A stretch of DNA of 64,000 nucleotides from CAYPTB01 sp964413535 (GTDB taxonomy: Bacteria; Planctomycetota; UBA1135; GCA-002686595): NCBI GenBank assembly GCA_964413535.1, contig CAYPTB010000018.1, forward strand, positions 20,350 to 84,349. Direction: 5' to 3'. The position numbers and the translations under genes were made by a program. The notes under the pieces were generated by a model. It did no database searches. It saw only the letters and a list, made by a program, of their open reading frames with translations, and was not told where the DNA came from. Shown piece after piece: positions 54,020-63,795 of this stretch (position 1 is its first letter; each line of letters opens with the position of its first letter).

Positions 54020-56963
54020 TCCCCTGAGCGCGAAAGCGGTGTTCGACGAGGCGGTCGAAATCGCCTCGCCGGATGAGCGTCGCGACTACCTGGAACGGGC
54101 CTGTGCCGACGCGCCGGTCCTGCGACAAAAGGTCGAAGCGCTGCTTTCCGCCTACGCGGACGCCAGCAGCTTCCTGGAATCGCCCCCGGCCCCACCTGGC
54201 GACAGCATGGACCTGCGGCCGGCCGCCGAGCGGCCGGGCACGATGATCGGTCGCTACAAGCTATTGAAGCAGATCGGCGAAGGCGGCATGGGGGTCGTCT
54301 GGATGGCCGAGCAGACACAACCTGTGCAGCGAAAAGTTGCGCTCAAGGTCATCAAGCCGGGCATGGACTCCAGACAGGTCGTCGCCCGCTTCGAAGCCGA
54401 ACGCCAGGCCCTGGCCGTGATGGACCACGTCAACATCGCCCGCGTCTTGGATGGCGGAGCCACGGAAGCCGGCCTGCCCTACTTCGTCATGGAGCTGGTC
54501 CATGGCGTGCCGATCACCAAGTACTGTGACGACAACCACCTCACGCCGCGCGAACGGCTGGAGCTGTTCGTGCCTGTCTGCCAGGCGATCCAGCACGCCC
54601 ACCAGAAAGGCATCATTCACCGCGACATCAAGCCGTCGAACGTGATGGTCACGCTCTACGACGGCAAGCCGGTGCCCAAGGTGATCGACTTCGGCGTGGC
54701 CAAGGCGACGGAGCATAAGCTGAGCGACCGGACGCTGTTCACGCAGTACGGCATGCTGGTCGGCACGCTGGAATACATGAGCCCGGAACAGGCGGAGACG
54801 AGCGCCCAGGGCGTCGACACACGCAGCGACATCTTCTCGCTGGGCGTGCTCTTGTACGAGCTCCTGACGGGCAGCACGCCGCTGACTCACGAGCGGATGA
54901 AGGAAGCCGCACACGCCGAGCTGCTCCGCATGATCAAGGAGGAAGAGCCGCCCAAGCCGAGCACTCGGCTGAGCGACTCGGGCGAAGCGCTTGCATCGAT
55001 CTCCGCCAATCGCCACACGGAGCCGGCCAAGCTCGCGAAGCTGATGCGCGGCGACCTGGACTGGATCCTGCTGAAGTGCCTGGAGAAGGACCGCACGCGC
55101 CGCTACGAGACCGCCAACGGGTTGGCCGTGGACATCCTGCGGCATTTGCATGACGAACCGGTGACGGCGGGCGCGCCCAGCGCGGGGTACAGATTCAGGA
55201 AGTTCGTGAAGCGCAACCGCGCCCAGGTGATTGCGGCGGGCATCGTGGCGGGGGCGCTGGTGCTGGGTGTGGTCGGCACGACGAGCGGCATGATCTGGGC
55301 GCTCAATGAGAAGGACCGCGCCATCGCCGAGAAGACCAAGGCCACGCTGGCCGCGGAGTCCGAGGCCGCGGCGAAGGTGCAGGCGCAGGAGAACGAGAAG
55401 AAAGCCATCGCCGAGGCCAAGCGCGCCAAGACCATCCGCCTGTTCGTGATGACCGCGCTAAGGGCCGGCGATGCCGCGATGTCCGGCCATGCGGGGGGAA
55501 CGGAGGGGGCGGGCCAGGACATGACGATCCTGGCGGCGATGGACAACGCGATCAAAGACATCGACTCGGGCCGCTTCAAGGACGACCAGGAGACCGAGGC
55601 GGGCCTGCGAGTGACGATCGGCACGATCCTGATGAACAATGGGCGCCTGTTGGAGGCCGAGCCGCTGATGCGCGAGGCGCTGGGAACACTCCGCCGCGTG
55701 CTGGGTGACGAGCATCGCAACACGCTGGCCTCGATCGGCAACCTGGGCCAGCTGCTGCAGGCACAGGGCAGGCTGGCCGAGGCCGAGCCGTACGTCCGCG
55801 AGGCGCTGGAAACATCCCGCCGCGTGCTGGGCAACGAGGATCCCGACACGCTGGCCGCGATCAACAACATGGGCATCCTGCTGCAGGGGCAGGGGCTGCA
55901 CGCGCAGGGGAAGCTGGCCGAGGCCGAGCCGTACCTCCGCGAGGCGCTGGACCAGCGCCGCCGCGTGCTGAGCGACGAGCATCCCAACACGCTGTCCGCG
56001 ATCAGCAACATGGGCTCCCTGCTAAAGGCGCAGGGCAAGCTGACCGAGGCCGAGCCGTACTTCCGCGAGGCGCTGGACCTGAGCCGCCGCGTGCTCGGCG
56101 AGCATCCCGACACGCTGATCTCGATCAATAAGATGGGCTCCCTGCTGCATGCGCAGGGCAAGCGGGCCGAGGCCGAGCCGTACTGGCGCGAGGCGCTGGA
56201 GATGAGCCGGCGGCTCTACAAGGGTGACCACCCGTTCGTGGCGATGAGCCTGAACCGGGTCGCGGGCGAGCGGCTGGAGCTGGGCCGCGCGGCGGAGGCC
56301 GAGCCGCTCTTCGTCGAAGAGCTGGAGATGAATCAGCGGCTCTTCAAGGGCGACCACCCGAATGTGGCAAAGGCCCTCGGCAACCTCGCGAGGGCGCGGC
56401 AGGACCTGGGCCGCGCCGCCGAGGCAGAGCCGCTCCTCGTCCAAGCGGTGGAAATGCAACGGCGGATCTACAGGGGGGACGACCCGGATCTGGCAATTGG
56501 CCTGAACAACCTCGCCGACTTGCGGCTCGAGCTGGGCCGCGCGGCGGACGCCGAACCACTCTTCGTCGAATCCCTGGAGATGCGGCAGCGGATCCACACG
56601 GGCGACCATCCGGAAGTGGCGATTGCCCTGCACAATCTGGCCCTCTTGCGCCGAGGCCTGGGCAAGACCGCCGAAGCGCGGCAGGGCTTGGACCAGGCCG
56701 TTGCAATGCTGCGGCGGTGCTCGCCCGACGGCTCACCGCCGCTGGCCTGCTTCCTGTGGTCCTCCGGCACCGTCCGCTTCGACGACAACGGTGGGCGAGA
56801 TGCCGCGGCGGCACTGCCCGAACTCGAAGAGGCGGTGACGATGGCCGAGAAGTTCCTGCCCCCCGAGCACCCACACCTCGAGGCTTACCGCACGACGCTG
56901 GCCGAGTGCAGGGCCGCGCTGGCCGAGCAAGGGAAGCCCGATGCAAAGGAAGGCGGGCGATGA
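54000..56963 (+). CDS. Membrane Ser/Thr kinase with kinesin-light-chain TPR domain
   Basis: A 987-residue receptor kinase. The kinase domain (about 85-375) has IGEGGMGVVWMAEQ (92-105), ATP Lys116 (VALKVIKPG), catalytic loop IIHRDIKPSNVM with HRD 207-209, DFG 230-232 and GTLEYMSPEQA. A membrane helix at about 398-420 (VIAAGIVAGALVLGVVGTTS) is followed by a short coiled coil (LAAESEAAAKVQAQENEKKA). Ten or so 42-residue TPR units come next (AEPYLREALDQRRRVLSDEH and similar). The TPR section is highly repetitive, so unit number may vary between strains. Partner of the ECF factor upstream. ATG 54000 (MEPMATF) or ATG 54009. Confidence 0.94.
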   Translation: MEPMATFPLSAKAVFDEAVEIASPDERRDYLERACADAPVLRQKVEALLSAYADASSFLESPPAPPGDSMDLRPAAERPGTMIGRYKLLKQIGEGGMGVVWMAEQTQPVQRKVALKVIKPGMDSRQVVARFEAERQALAVMDHVNIARVLDGGATEAGLPYFVMELVHGVPITKYCDDNHLTPRERLELFVPVCQAIQHAHQKGIIHRDIKPSNVMVTLYDGKPVPKVIDFGVAKATEHKLSDRTLFTQYGMLVGTLEYMSPEQAETSAQGVDTRSDIFSLGVLLYELLTGSTPLTHERMKEAAHAELLRMIKEEEPPKPSTRLSDSGEALASISANRHTEPAKLAKLMRGDLDWILLKCLEKDRTRRYETANGLAVDILRHLHDEPVTAGAPSAGYRFRKFVKRNRAQVIAAGIVAGALVLGVVGTTSGMIWALNEKDRAIAEKTKATLAAESEAAAKVQAQENEKKAIAEAKRAKTIRLFVMTALRAGDAAMSGHAGGTEGAGQDMTILAAMDNAIKDIDSGRFKDDQETEAGLRVTIGTILMNNGRLLEAEPLMREALGTLRRVLGDEHRNTLASIGNLGQLLQAQGRLAEAEPYVREALETSRRVLGNEDPDTLAAINNMGILLQGQGLHAQGKLAEAEPYLREALDQRRRVLSDEHPNTLSAISNMGSLLKAQGKLTEAEPYFREALDLSRRVLGEHPDTLISINKMGSLLHAQGKRAEAEPYWREALEMSRRLYKGDHPFVAMSLNRVAGERLELGRAAEAEPLFVEELEMNQRLFKGDHPNVAKALGNLARARQDLGRAAEAEPLLVQAVEMQRRIYRGDDPDLAIGLNNLADLRLELGRAADAEPLFVESLEMRQRIHTGDHPEVAIALHNLALLRRGLGKTAEARQGLDQAVAMLRRCSPDGSPPLACFLWSSGTVRFDDNGGRDAAAALPELEEAVTMAEKFLPPEHPHLEAYRTTLAECRAALAEQGKPDAKEGGR

Positions 56964-56974
56964 CACACAACGCT

Positions 56975-57054
56975 GAGCAGTCCTTCCCCCGCATGGCACG
57001 CTCCGGTGTCCGACGTCGCACTGGTGGGTGTCGGAATGGAACCCATGGCCACGT
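56975..57054 (+). repeat. Dispersed repeat R3 at the 3' edge of the kinase gene
   Basis: Starts 12 bases after the kinase stop. Shares the core GCACGCTCCGGTGTCCGACG then TCGCACTGGTGGGTGTC with R1 and R2, and then GGAATGGAACCCATGGCCAC, a copy of the kinase start (MEPMAT). The frame continues only as unrelated sequence, so this is the start of a second kinase copy whose body was deleted, or a recombination scar. Confidence 0.8.
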
Positions 57055-57472
57055 ACCGAACGCTCGCGAAGGTACTCGTCCGAGCCTGCGCTGCCGAGGA
57101 GCCCTCGGCCCCCTCTGCCATAGGCGCGTGGGCCTCGGACAGAGTGCGCCGCGAGATGCGCCGCGCCGCGCGGCAATCGATGGGAATGTCTACTTCGCCT
57201 TGGCGACCTTGCTTTCTCCCTCGCTCAGTTCACTAGATGTGAGCCCTTGGTCGGATCCGCTTCGCTCCTCGCTAGCAGTGGGATTTCCCGGGTAGGTACC
57301 GGGTGTACCGGCGATACCCTTCGAAGCTCAATTCACTTGCTCTGCCTGACCGCCGTCAAAGCTCGCGCCACCCCTCGCAAATCTGTCCAGTTGGCGGGAC
57401 GTGCACAGAATGGTGCGGCCCGTGCGTTCGGGAGCCGACTGCGCCGTCCGGTCGAGCGACGCGTGCCGCGAC
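57055..57472. other. Gene-free stretch
   Basis: No supported gene between repeat R3 and the cytochrome gene. The segment has short imperfect palindromes near 57290-57325 (GGTACCGG / ACCGG) of unknown meaning. Confidence 0.4.
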
Positions 57473-58840
57473 TCAGAGCGACTTCAGGAACTCGACGAGG
57501 TCCGCCTTGTCCAGCGGCGCCAGCGCGAGTGCGAAGAACGTGTCGTAGTGGTCCACCACGTCGGCGAGCGTTGCAAAGCGGCCGTCGTGATAGAAGCCGC
57601 CCGTCGTGTGCGTGAAGAGACCGCGCAGCGGCGCCGTCCGGTAGCGCCCGTCGGGCGAACGCGAAGCTTGGAAATCGTCGATGCCGATCTCCTGCGGGGT
57701 GTGCATGTTCCAGCCGGGCTCTGTGTAGAGCGGCGGCACGTGGCAGCGCGCACAGTCCGCCGCACCGAGGAACACTTGCTCGCCGCGCGACGCGGCAGCC
57801 GCATCGAAGCTGCCCGCAGGCGGCGTCGGAATCGGCAGTGCGAGCTGATAGAAGTGCAGCGCCGCGAGCTTGGGTGTCACGAGGTCCGGCACGCTCTGCG
57901 TGTGCCCGGTCTGCGCGGCGGCGGCCACGGGGAACTTCACGGGGTCGTCGAGGCGCGGGTCGTAGAACGTTCCCTGCCCGTGCATTTCGACGTTCGCGAC
58001 GAACGCGTTCCAATAGGTGATGGAGCCCCAGCCGGTCGAAGTGTGCAGGTTCACTCCGGCCAGTCCGAACGCGGGCGGGATGAGAGTCGCCGCGGATGCA
58101 CCTCCCGGCTGGAAGGCCTTCCCGTCGAGCAGGAGCTGCGCATCGAACTTGCCCGGACCCCAAGCGAGGAGCGCGGTCTCCACGGTCGCTTCGTCCGTCC
58201 CGAGCAGCTGCGCCACGGCGGACAGGTCCGGCGCGAGCGCCGTGATCGCCCCCACGTCGAGGTCCCGGTTGGGCCAACCGTCCCGGCGACTGCCGATGCC
58301 CGGGAGCAGCGAGTCGTCCACGGTCGAATGGCACAGCGCGCACTGGATCCCGATCGAGACCAGGTTGCTGCCCGCGTCGAAGACGCCGCGCACTCCGATC
58401 ACCGCGTCGGCGCGCAGGAGATCGAGCGTGACAGCCGGATCGTCGAGATCGACTGCGTTCTGGAGGAGCGCCGCCTTGACCGCGTCGCTCAACGCCTCGC
58501 TGTCGACCTTGAGTCCTAGCGCGAGCGCCTGCGCGGGCGAGAGACCCGGGCCCACGCCGCCGTGCGCCGCTCCCGCCACGGCCTCGTGCAGCCGCAAGGT
58601 GCCGCCCCAGAACGCCTCGTCGCCGAAGGTCTCGAACCGGAAGGTTTGCCGGCCTTCGTCGATCATCGTCTCGGCGTTCAGAAGAGCGTCGTCCGCCGCC
58701 GGCACTGCGGGGGCTCCTAGGCTCTCCTCGTCATCGTCTTCGTCGCCGAAGGCCGCGTCGCAAGCGGCTCCCCACACGACGGTCGTTGCTACAAAGGCGC
58801 AGAAGAAGACAGACTCGAGCCTCCGCCGCCGTGTTCCCAT
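57473..58840 (-). CDS. Di-haem cytochrome c protein (MauG/cytochrome c peroxidase-like)
   Basis: A 455-residue exported protein. The N-terminal hydrophobic segment ends WGAACDAAFG and could be a lipoprotein signal. Two haem-binding motifs are present: CALCH (167-171) and CARCH in the C-terminal half, followed by TAPLRGLFTHTTGGFYHDGR and LADVVDHYDTFF, the standard ending of the cytochrome c peroxidase/MauG family. The acidic DEDDDEE tract after the signal is unusual. ATG at 58840 has GAGGAGG five bases upstream. It acts in the periplasm in electron transfer or peroxide reduction; the substrate is unknown. Confidence 0.9.
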   Translation of the reverse strand: MGTRRRRLESVFFCAFVATTVVWGAACDAAFGDEDDDEESLGAPAVPAADDALLNAETMIDEGRQTFRFETFGDEAFWGGTLRLHEAVAGAAHGGVGPGLSPAQALALGLKVDSEALSDAVKAALLQNAVDLDDPAVTLDLLRADAVIGVRGVFDAGSNLVSIGIQCALCHSTVDDSLLPGIGSRRDGWPNRDLDVGAITALAPDLSAVAQLLGTDEATVETALLAWGPGKFDAQLLLDGKAFQPGGASAATLIPPAFGLAGVNLHTSTGWGSITYWNAFVANVEMHGQGTFYDPRLDDPVKFPVAAAAQTGHTQSVPDLVTPKLAALHFYQLALPIPTPPAGSFDAAAASRGEQVFLGAADCARCHVPPLYTEPGWNMHTPQEIGIDDFQASRSPDGRYRTAPLRGLFTHTTGGFYHDGRFATLADVVDHYDTFFALALAPLDKADLVEFLKSL

Positions 58841-59451
58841 GACTCCTCCTCGGTTGGTGCTTCCCCCCCACGTGGGAAGTTGCAATCCTTGTTCCGGAGC
58901 CCGGCTACGCTGACGTAGAAGAGGTGGGGCAAGACTGCCCGGCTACAAGCCGCACCCGGGGCAGGTGGCCGTGCACCGCTCGACGGCGTCCAGACTGCTC
59001 TAGGTTCGAAGCGGCGTCGCGATCGGCGGCGATCGGGACGGCTGGTGCGAACAGACTTCGATCCTCCCTACCCTGCGCAGGCTGACCTTCTGGCTCGTTC
59101 TCGCCGTCGTGCTCACCGCAGGTATCGCGCTCTACCTTCGATATGGATCCAGGTGAGGCCCGACCGGCGATCGCTCCCATTCCACGATCCCGTTCCGGCC
59201 TGGGGTCGAAGCGGCGCAGGGGGATCGACTGTCGCATGCTGCAGTCAAAGCTAGGTTCTTGCGCCCCGAGGTCCTTCGACGCTCGAGGGGCCGCGAGCCG
59301 CGGAAGCAGGGCGAGGTCGAAATGCCAGGGCAGCGAGGGCGTCCGACAAAGGCGCAACTTTTCCTGGCGTTCAGCCGATCAACGGTGATCTCCACCCTGC
59401 TTTGGGTGGACGTTCAGCCTCGGCCTTCTTGCTGCCTCGAATGAGCCTGCC
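58841..59451. other. Gene-free stretch
   Basis: Intergenic between the divergent cytochrome and glycosyltransferase genes. One short frame near 59060-59154 ends LTFWLVLAVVLTAGIALYLR, a convincing membrane helix, but it has no start codon or ribosome site. It may be a remnant. Nothing else is supported. Confidence 0.45.
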
Positions 59452-61233
59452 ATGCGGGTCTTACACGTCACGAACTACTGGGAACGAGTCGGTGGCGCCG
59501 AGATCCACATGCACTCGCTCGCCGAAGAGCTCCTCAAGCGCGGGCACGTGTGCGGCTTCTTCGCTGGCAGCTCCGAGACCGAGCTCGACACGCCTGATGC
59601 GCGCGTCGTCAAGCGCCCGTACTTCCCGCACGCCAACATACTCCGCGACACGCCGCTGTGCCGCGAGTTCCTGCGCTTCGCCCGCGCCTTCCGCCCCGAT
59701 CTGATCCACGTCCACAAGCTCGTCGCCTTCCCGGCCGAGATCGTGCTCGCGCTGCGCGCCTGTCGCGTCCCGCTGCTCAAGTCGATCTACGACTCCAGCC
59801 TCTTCTGCCCCAACGCCTGGTGCGTCTGGCCCGACGGGACCGTGTGCGGCGGCGGTCCGGGCCGAAAGTGCTTCGAGCACGGCTGCGAAACGAATTCCTA
59901 CTATGACGCCCGCGTGGTCCTAGCGACCCACATGCGTTATCGCCTGATACGGCGCGTCGTGGACGGCTTTCTCTGTCCCACGGAGCATCTGGCCGAGATG
60001 TGCCGAGCGCACGGCTTCCAGGGCGTCCACACGCTTCCCTACTATCCGCCGCATGACGGCGCCGCGACGCGTTCCGCGCACACGGCGACCCACGAGCAGG
60101 ATCGGATCCTGTGCATCAGCCGCCTCGAGAAGGAGAAGGGCGTCTCCGTGCTCCTCGATGCGTTCGGGCTCGTGCGCAAGAGCCGCCCCTCTGCTCGCCT
60201 CTCGATCGTGGGTGGCGGTCCGGAATCCGAGCGACTGCTGACGCGCGCCAAGGAGCTCGAGCTCGGGGAGTCGGTCGAATTCCACGGCCCCGCAGGGCTC
60301 GAAGAGCTACCTCGCCACCTTGCGCGGGCTCACGTCCTCGTGATGCCGTCGATCTGGTGCGAAGCGCTCCCGTTGATCGCTTTCGACGCTCTCGCCCAGG
60401 GCCTACCCATGGTCGGCAGCGACATCGGCGGCATCCCGACGCTCGTGCGCGACGGGATCACCGGGCTCCTCGCGCGCCCGCGCGACCCGCACGACTTCGC
60501 CGAGAAGATCGGGCACATCCTCTCGGACGACGCCCTCCGCTCGAAGCTCGCCGACGGGTGCCGCGCCGACCTCTCCCGCTACTCTCGCGAGCGACACGTC
60601 GATCGCGTCGAGGATATCTACGGGGAGACTCTGGCAGCGCCTCGGGCTCCCCGCGACTCGCCCCCGAGCCTCCTCGGCGGCGAACGTCGAGCGATCCTCG
60701 ATCGAATCGTCGTGCGCCTCGATGAGCAGGAGCAAGAGTGCATCAGCCTGCACAAAGAGAACAAGTGGCTCGAGGAGCTTCGCCGGGGCCACGAGAGCCA
60801 AATCGAGTGGCTCAAGGAGGTTCGCCGGGGCCACGAGAGCCAGATCGAGCGGCTGGAGCGGGCGGTTGCGGCCGCGAAGGACTCAGCTCGCAAAGCTGAA
60901 GCCCACAAGGGGAACCTGGCAGAGCTGATTGCTTCGCTCGAGCGAAAGAGCGACGACCACCGCGAGGCTGTCAGCCGAATTGTCAAGAGACGGGTCACGA
61001 GGACTCTCACTCGCTTGCGCGGGATGGTGAAGCCCGCTCCGGAGGGCAAGCCGCTACTTCTCGCCATCAAGACCGTCGACAAGGCGATCGAGGTCGCGCT
61101 CGCGAATGGCAACGAAGAGATGGTGCGGACCCTGGAGACCGCCCGTGCCACCCTTGGCGAGCACCTCATCCGAATGCGTGCGGGCGCCTCCGTGACACGC
61201 CCGGCCCGCGTGACGAGGGACGAAGCGGCTTAG
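59452..61233 (+). CDS. GT4-type glycosyltransferase with C-terminal coiled coil
   Basis: A 593-residue protein. Residues 1-395 are a GT-B glycosyltransferase of family 4: LHVTNYWERVGGAEIHMHSL at the N-terminus, RPDLIHVHKLVAFPAEIVLA, ILCISRLEKEKGVSVLLDAF, RLSIVGGGPESERLL, and HVLVMPSIWCEALPLIAFDA with GLPMVGSDIGGIPTLVRDGI, where EALPLIAFDA is the EX7E nucleotide-sugar motif. A coiled coil follows (about 420-510), with a duplicated segment LRRGHESQIEWLKE / VRRGHESQIERLER, then a basic helical tail. A Cys-rich loop (CPNAWCVWPDGTVCGGGPGR, CFEHGC) is seen in some family members. It probably transfers sugars to a surface glycan. Confidence 0.9.
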   Translation: MRVLHVTNYWERVGGAEIHMHSLAEELLKRGHVCGFFAGSSETELDTPDARVVKRPYFPHANILRDTPLCREFLRFARAFRPDLIHVHKLVAFPAEIVLALRACRVPLLKSIYDSSLFCPNAWCVWPDGTVCGGGPGRKCFEHGCETNSYYDARVVLATHMRYRLIRRVVDGFLCPTEHLAEMCRAHGFQGVHTLPYYPPHDGAATRSAHTATHEQDRILCISRLEKEKGVSVLLDAFGLVRKSRPSARLSIVGGGPESERLLTRAKELELGESVEFHGPAGLEELPRHLARAHVLVMPSIWCEALPLIAFDALAQGLPMVGSDIGGIPTLVRDGITGLLARPRDPHDFAEKIGHILSDDALRSKLADGCRADLSRYSRERHVDRVEDIYGETLAAPRAPRDSPPSLLGGERRAILDRIVVRLDEQEQECISLHKENKWLEELRRGHESQIEWLKEVRRGHESQIERLERAVAAAKDSARKAEAHKGNLAELIASLERKSDDHREAVSRIVKRRVTRTLTRLRGMVKPAPEGKPLLLAIKTVDKAIEVALANGNEEMVRTLETARATLGEHLIRMRAGASVTRPARVTRDEAA

Positions 61234-61344
61234 GGCGTCCGTCCTACCGGGCGTAGCGCGGCTGACACGCCCTGGGTCTTCGTCACCGCGTTCGGCGTGA
61301 CCGCTCGCGCAGGGTCGACAGAGTGACCTTGCACCGGCGATCCC

Positions 61345-61533
61345 GCGATCGCTCCTGTGGTCGAGCCCTATGCGCTTGGCCGTGACCTGCTCGGGGCTCA
61401 TGTAGAAGTACGTGCCCGCGAAGTCGCCCGTCACTGAAAGCGCGCTCTCGTCGATGATGCGCGCCAGGGCCGAAGTCGGTCACCTTCGGATGGTCGGTAC
61501 GAGATGCTCGCGCTGCGCCGGCCGTTCGAGGGC
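61345..61533 (-). pseudogene. Kinase remnant split by an inversion
   Basis: On the reverse strand 61489-61345 reads PKVTDFG, then after removal of one extra C, LARIIDESALSVTGDFAGTY, FYMSPEQVTAKRIGLDHRSD: the activation segment of a Ser/Thr kinase. The next conserved element, YEMLALRRPFEG, lies immediately beside it (61498-61533) but on the forward strand. The gene carries a frameshift and has been broken by a small inversion. The remaining DNA from 61234 to 61904 has no other recognisable gene. Confidence 0.75.
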
Positions 61534-61904
61534 GCTTTAGGCGCGCCCCGTCCCGGAATCTACGGGCCGTCCGCAGCTCAGTGCGTACTTCCTGTCGCCG
61601 ACGAGAAAGTACGAGCCCTCACAACGCCACACAGGTCAGGACCTAGCCATGCACACCAGGGCCAACCGCGCGGAGACGATCATCCTGCCGCACTCTTCAG
61701 CATCCATGGGCACATCGCCGGAACTTCAATTCCTGCTCAGGCTCTGAGTGCCGGGGCCGGGGTTTCCGCGTACGCGCGGGTCGCGGGCCGGTGAGGAACC
61801 TACTTGATGGTTCGGACCTCACCGCCCGCTTTCGTTATCGACCCATTATGCGAGCCGACGCGCGCTGGACTGGCCGCGCCTGCGAAGCGTGAGCTCGCCC
61901 GACT

Positions 61905-63188
61905 TCACTCGTCATCGTCCGTGTCGTCGAGATCATCCACCGATCGCAGATAGTTCCGGCGGATGTACGAGCCAACCTGGCGTCCCTGATGGGCCCCCGC
62001 TTCCTGGTCGAAGCGGAAGTGGATGCCGCCGTAAACTCTGGCGTCATCGATGTCGTCCGTGATCTCGTCCCAGGCGGAGTAATCGAGCACGATGGTCGGC
62101 AGAGCGGGATTGGTCAGGGTGATGGCATGGCCGCTCTTGCCGAAGGCCCGCTCGAGCACGGCGCGGGCGGCGCCTGACAGGGTTGCGTGGGCCGACGCGT
62201 AGCCCGGGAACGGCGGAGTGGCGATCAGCGGGAGCCAGACCGGATCCGGGTGGGTATGTGTATTTCCGTCGCTGTCGCCCGCCGGGATCGCAGTCACGGG
62301 CCGCCAGGTGTTGTAGTGGTACTTGGTCTCGAACACCGCGATCGAGCCGTCACAGAGGGCCATCGCCAGCAGGGCGAACGTCCGCGCGTTCTCGGAGAGC
62401 GTGCTGCCTTGCGCGGCGCTGACCTGTCGCGCGGCCGAGTTCCACGCCTGGACCGGTGTGGTGGCGGCGTAGAAGTGCGCGACGTCGGTCCGATCTTGCG
62501 GACGGAAAGGACTGTCGATGCGGCCCAGGAGCATGACTTCGAGGTAGTTATTGGCATATGTGCCCGTGTGCATGGCCGGCGGCGGCGGCAGGCGAAACTG
62601 CGAGCCCGCCACCAGTCCGAACGGACTCACCTGGCCCCATTGGGTAAACGCGGCCGGCGCGAATGCCGGCGGCGTCGGCTGCCAGTCACCTGGTTCAGTC
62701 CCCGGCGTGTAGGGTACGACGGCGTTCCAGCCGTCGCCCGCCCGCAAGAGGAGCATGGCGGTCGCGGCATCCTCGCCGGCCGCGATGCCGGCGTCCTTGG
62801 CCGGGCCGTCGGGTATCGCCGCGAGCGACGCATCCCGCGCGGCGTCGAGGGCCGCGGCGCTGCCCGGGCGCAGGGTCACCAAGGTACGATAGGCGGCCGC
62901 AACGGCCGCGGCATCGGGCGAGGCCCACGCCGGGGCGACGATGATACCAAGATACGGCTCGTAATCCCCGACGATCGCGTTGACCGCCTCGAAGACGGCG
63001 ATTTGCGTGATCGCGCCCCAGCGCGCTTGAAAGAACGGGTTGGTCGGCGCCACCGACACGGTCGCCTGCATGATCGCGTTCCATTCCGTCACCGTGTCGG
63101 ATTGCGCGGACGAAGCGATGGGGGGGGCCAGCGCCATGCCCAGTGGCAGCACAAGTGCCAGCACCAACTTCGATTTCATCTTGCTCAT
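61905..63188 (-). CDS. Vanadium-dependent haloperoxidase-like / PAP2 superfamily protein
   Basis: A 427-residue secreted protein. Signal peptide SKLVLALVLPLGMALAPPIA with cleavage near SSAQS. The three vanadate/phosphate-binding motifs are present: KYHYNTWRPVTAI with Lys289 and Arg296, GYASAHATLSGAA with Ser332 and His334, and ARVYGGIHFRFDQEAG with Arg384 and His390. These match the P1-P3 motifs of vanadium haloperoxidases and related acid phosphatases; the sequence alone does not separate them. The C-terminus is acidic (DDLDDTDDDE). ATG 63188 has GGGAG at good distance; ATG 63194 is too close to it. Confidence 0.9.
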   Translation of the reverse strand: MSKMKSKLVLALVLPLGMALAPPIASSAQSDTVTEWNAIMQATVSVAPTNPFFQARWGAITQIAVFEAVNAIVGDYEPYLGIIVAPAWASPDAAAVAAAYRTLVTLRPGSAAALDAARDASLAAIPDGPAKDAGIAAGEDAATAMLLLRAGDGWNAVVPYTPGTEPGDWQPTPPAFAPAAFTQWGQVSPFGLVAGSQFRLPPPPAMHTGTYANNYLEVMLLGRIDSPFRPQDRTDVAHFYAATTPVQAWNSAARQVSAAQGSTLSENARTFALLAMALCDGSIAVFETKYHYNTWRPVTAIPAGDSDGNTHTHPDPVWLPLIATPPFPGYASAHATLSGAARAVLERAFGKSGHAITLTNPALPTIVLDYSAWDEITDDIDDARVYGGIHFRFDQEAGAHQGRQVGSYIRRNYLRSVDDLDDTDDDE

Positions 63189-63689
63189 GGTCATCTCCCT
63201 GTCTCGTGTGAGCGGCGAGAAACCTCGCCGCGGTTCACAGCGCGTTGTTTGCAAAAGCGCTGCCGGTTGTGGCCTGCCGGACGTCGGAAGGCGCTTATCT
63301 CTTCTGCAACCAGTGCGAGAAATCAGGGCAGTCTGCGCGCAAAAAAAAGCGGCAGCGGGCGGTTATTTCGGCAGTTGGCGGCACAGGCAGTCCCGGCCTA
63401 GCGCCAAAATACCATTAGGCGCTGCTCTCGCGCGGACAGTTGCATTCTGCAGAGCGCGAAACACGGAGTGGTCAGTTACATCCCTAATCCGTGTTCCTTG
63501 AAGATTCATATCGCCGGTGGTGGCTGGCGCTTCACCCAATTTCACCGTGTGCGGTTCTGGAGATTAATGGCATTGCTTGGGGGCCTGGACCCCGCCGGCC
63601 GCCTTACTCGCGTATGGCAACCCAGATTCCGCTCTGCGTTCCCCTGCGTAATCTGGATTTCGACTCTTCATCACCACCGCGACCCGGCG
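63189..63689. other. Gene-free stretch upstream of the haloperoxidase-like gene
   Basis: No supported gene. It is AT-richer than average and contains an inverted repeat AGCGCC...GGCGCT around 63410-63424, which might be an operator or terminator. It probably holds the haloperoxidase promoter. Confidence 0.4.
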
Positions 63690-63791
63690 TCACGGCTTGT
63701 CCGGCGGCGGGGGCTTTTGCTTCTCCAGCTCGTTCTGCCAGCGAGCGGCCTCTTCCTTGTTGCCCGTCGCCTCGTACAGATGCACAGCGCC
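63690..63791 (-). pseudogene. C-terminal remnant of a kinase-TPR protein
   Basis: The reverse frame GAVHLYEATGNKEEAARWQN, then ELEKQKPPPP and stop, is the typical final segment of planctomycete kinase-TPR proteins. It lies in a different frame just after the stop of the partial gene at 63796, so the original end was probably separated from the body by a frameshift. Confidence 0.6.
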
Positions 63792-63795
63792 GCGG

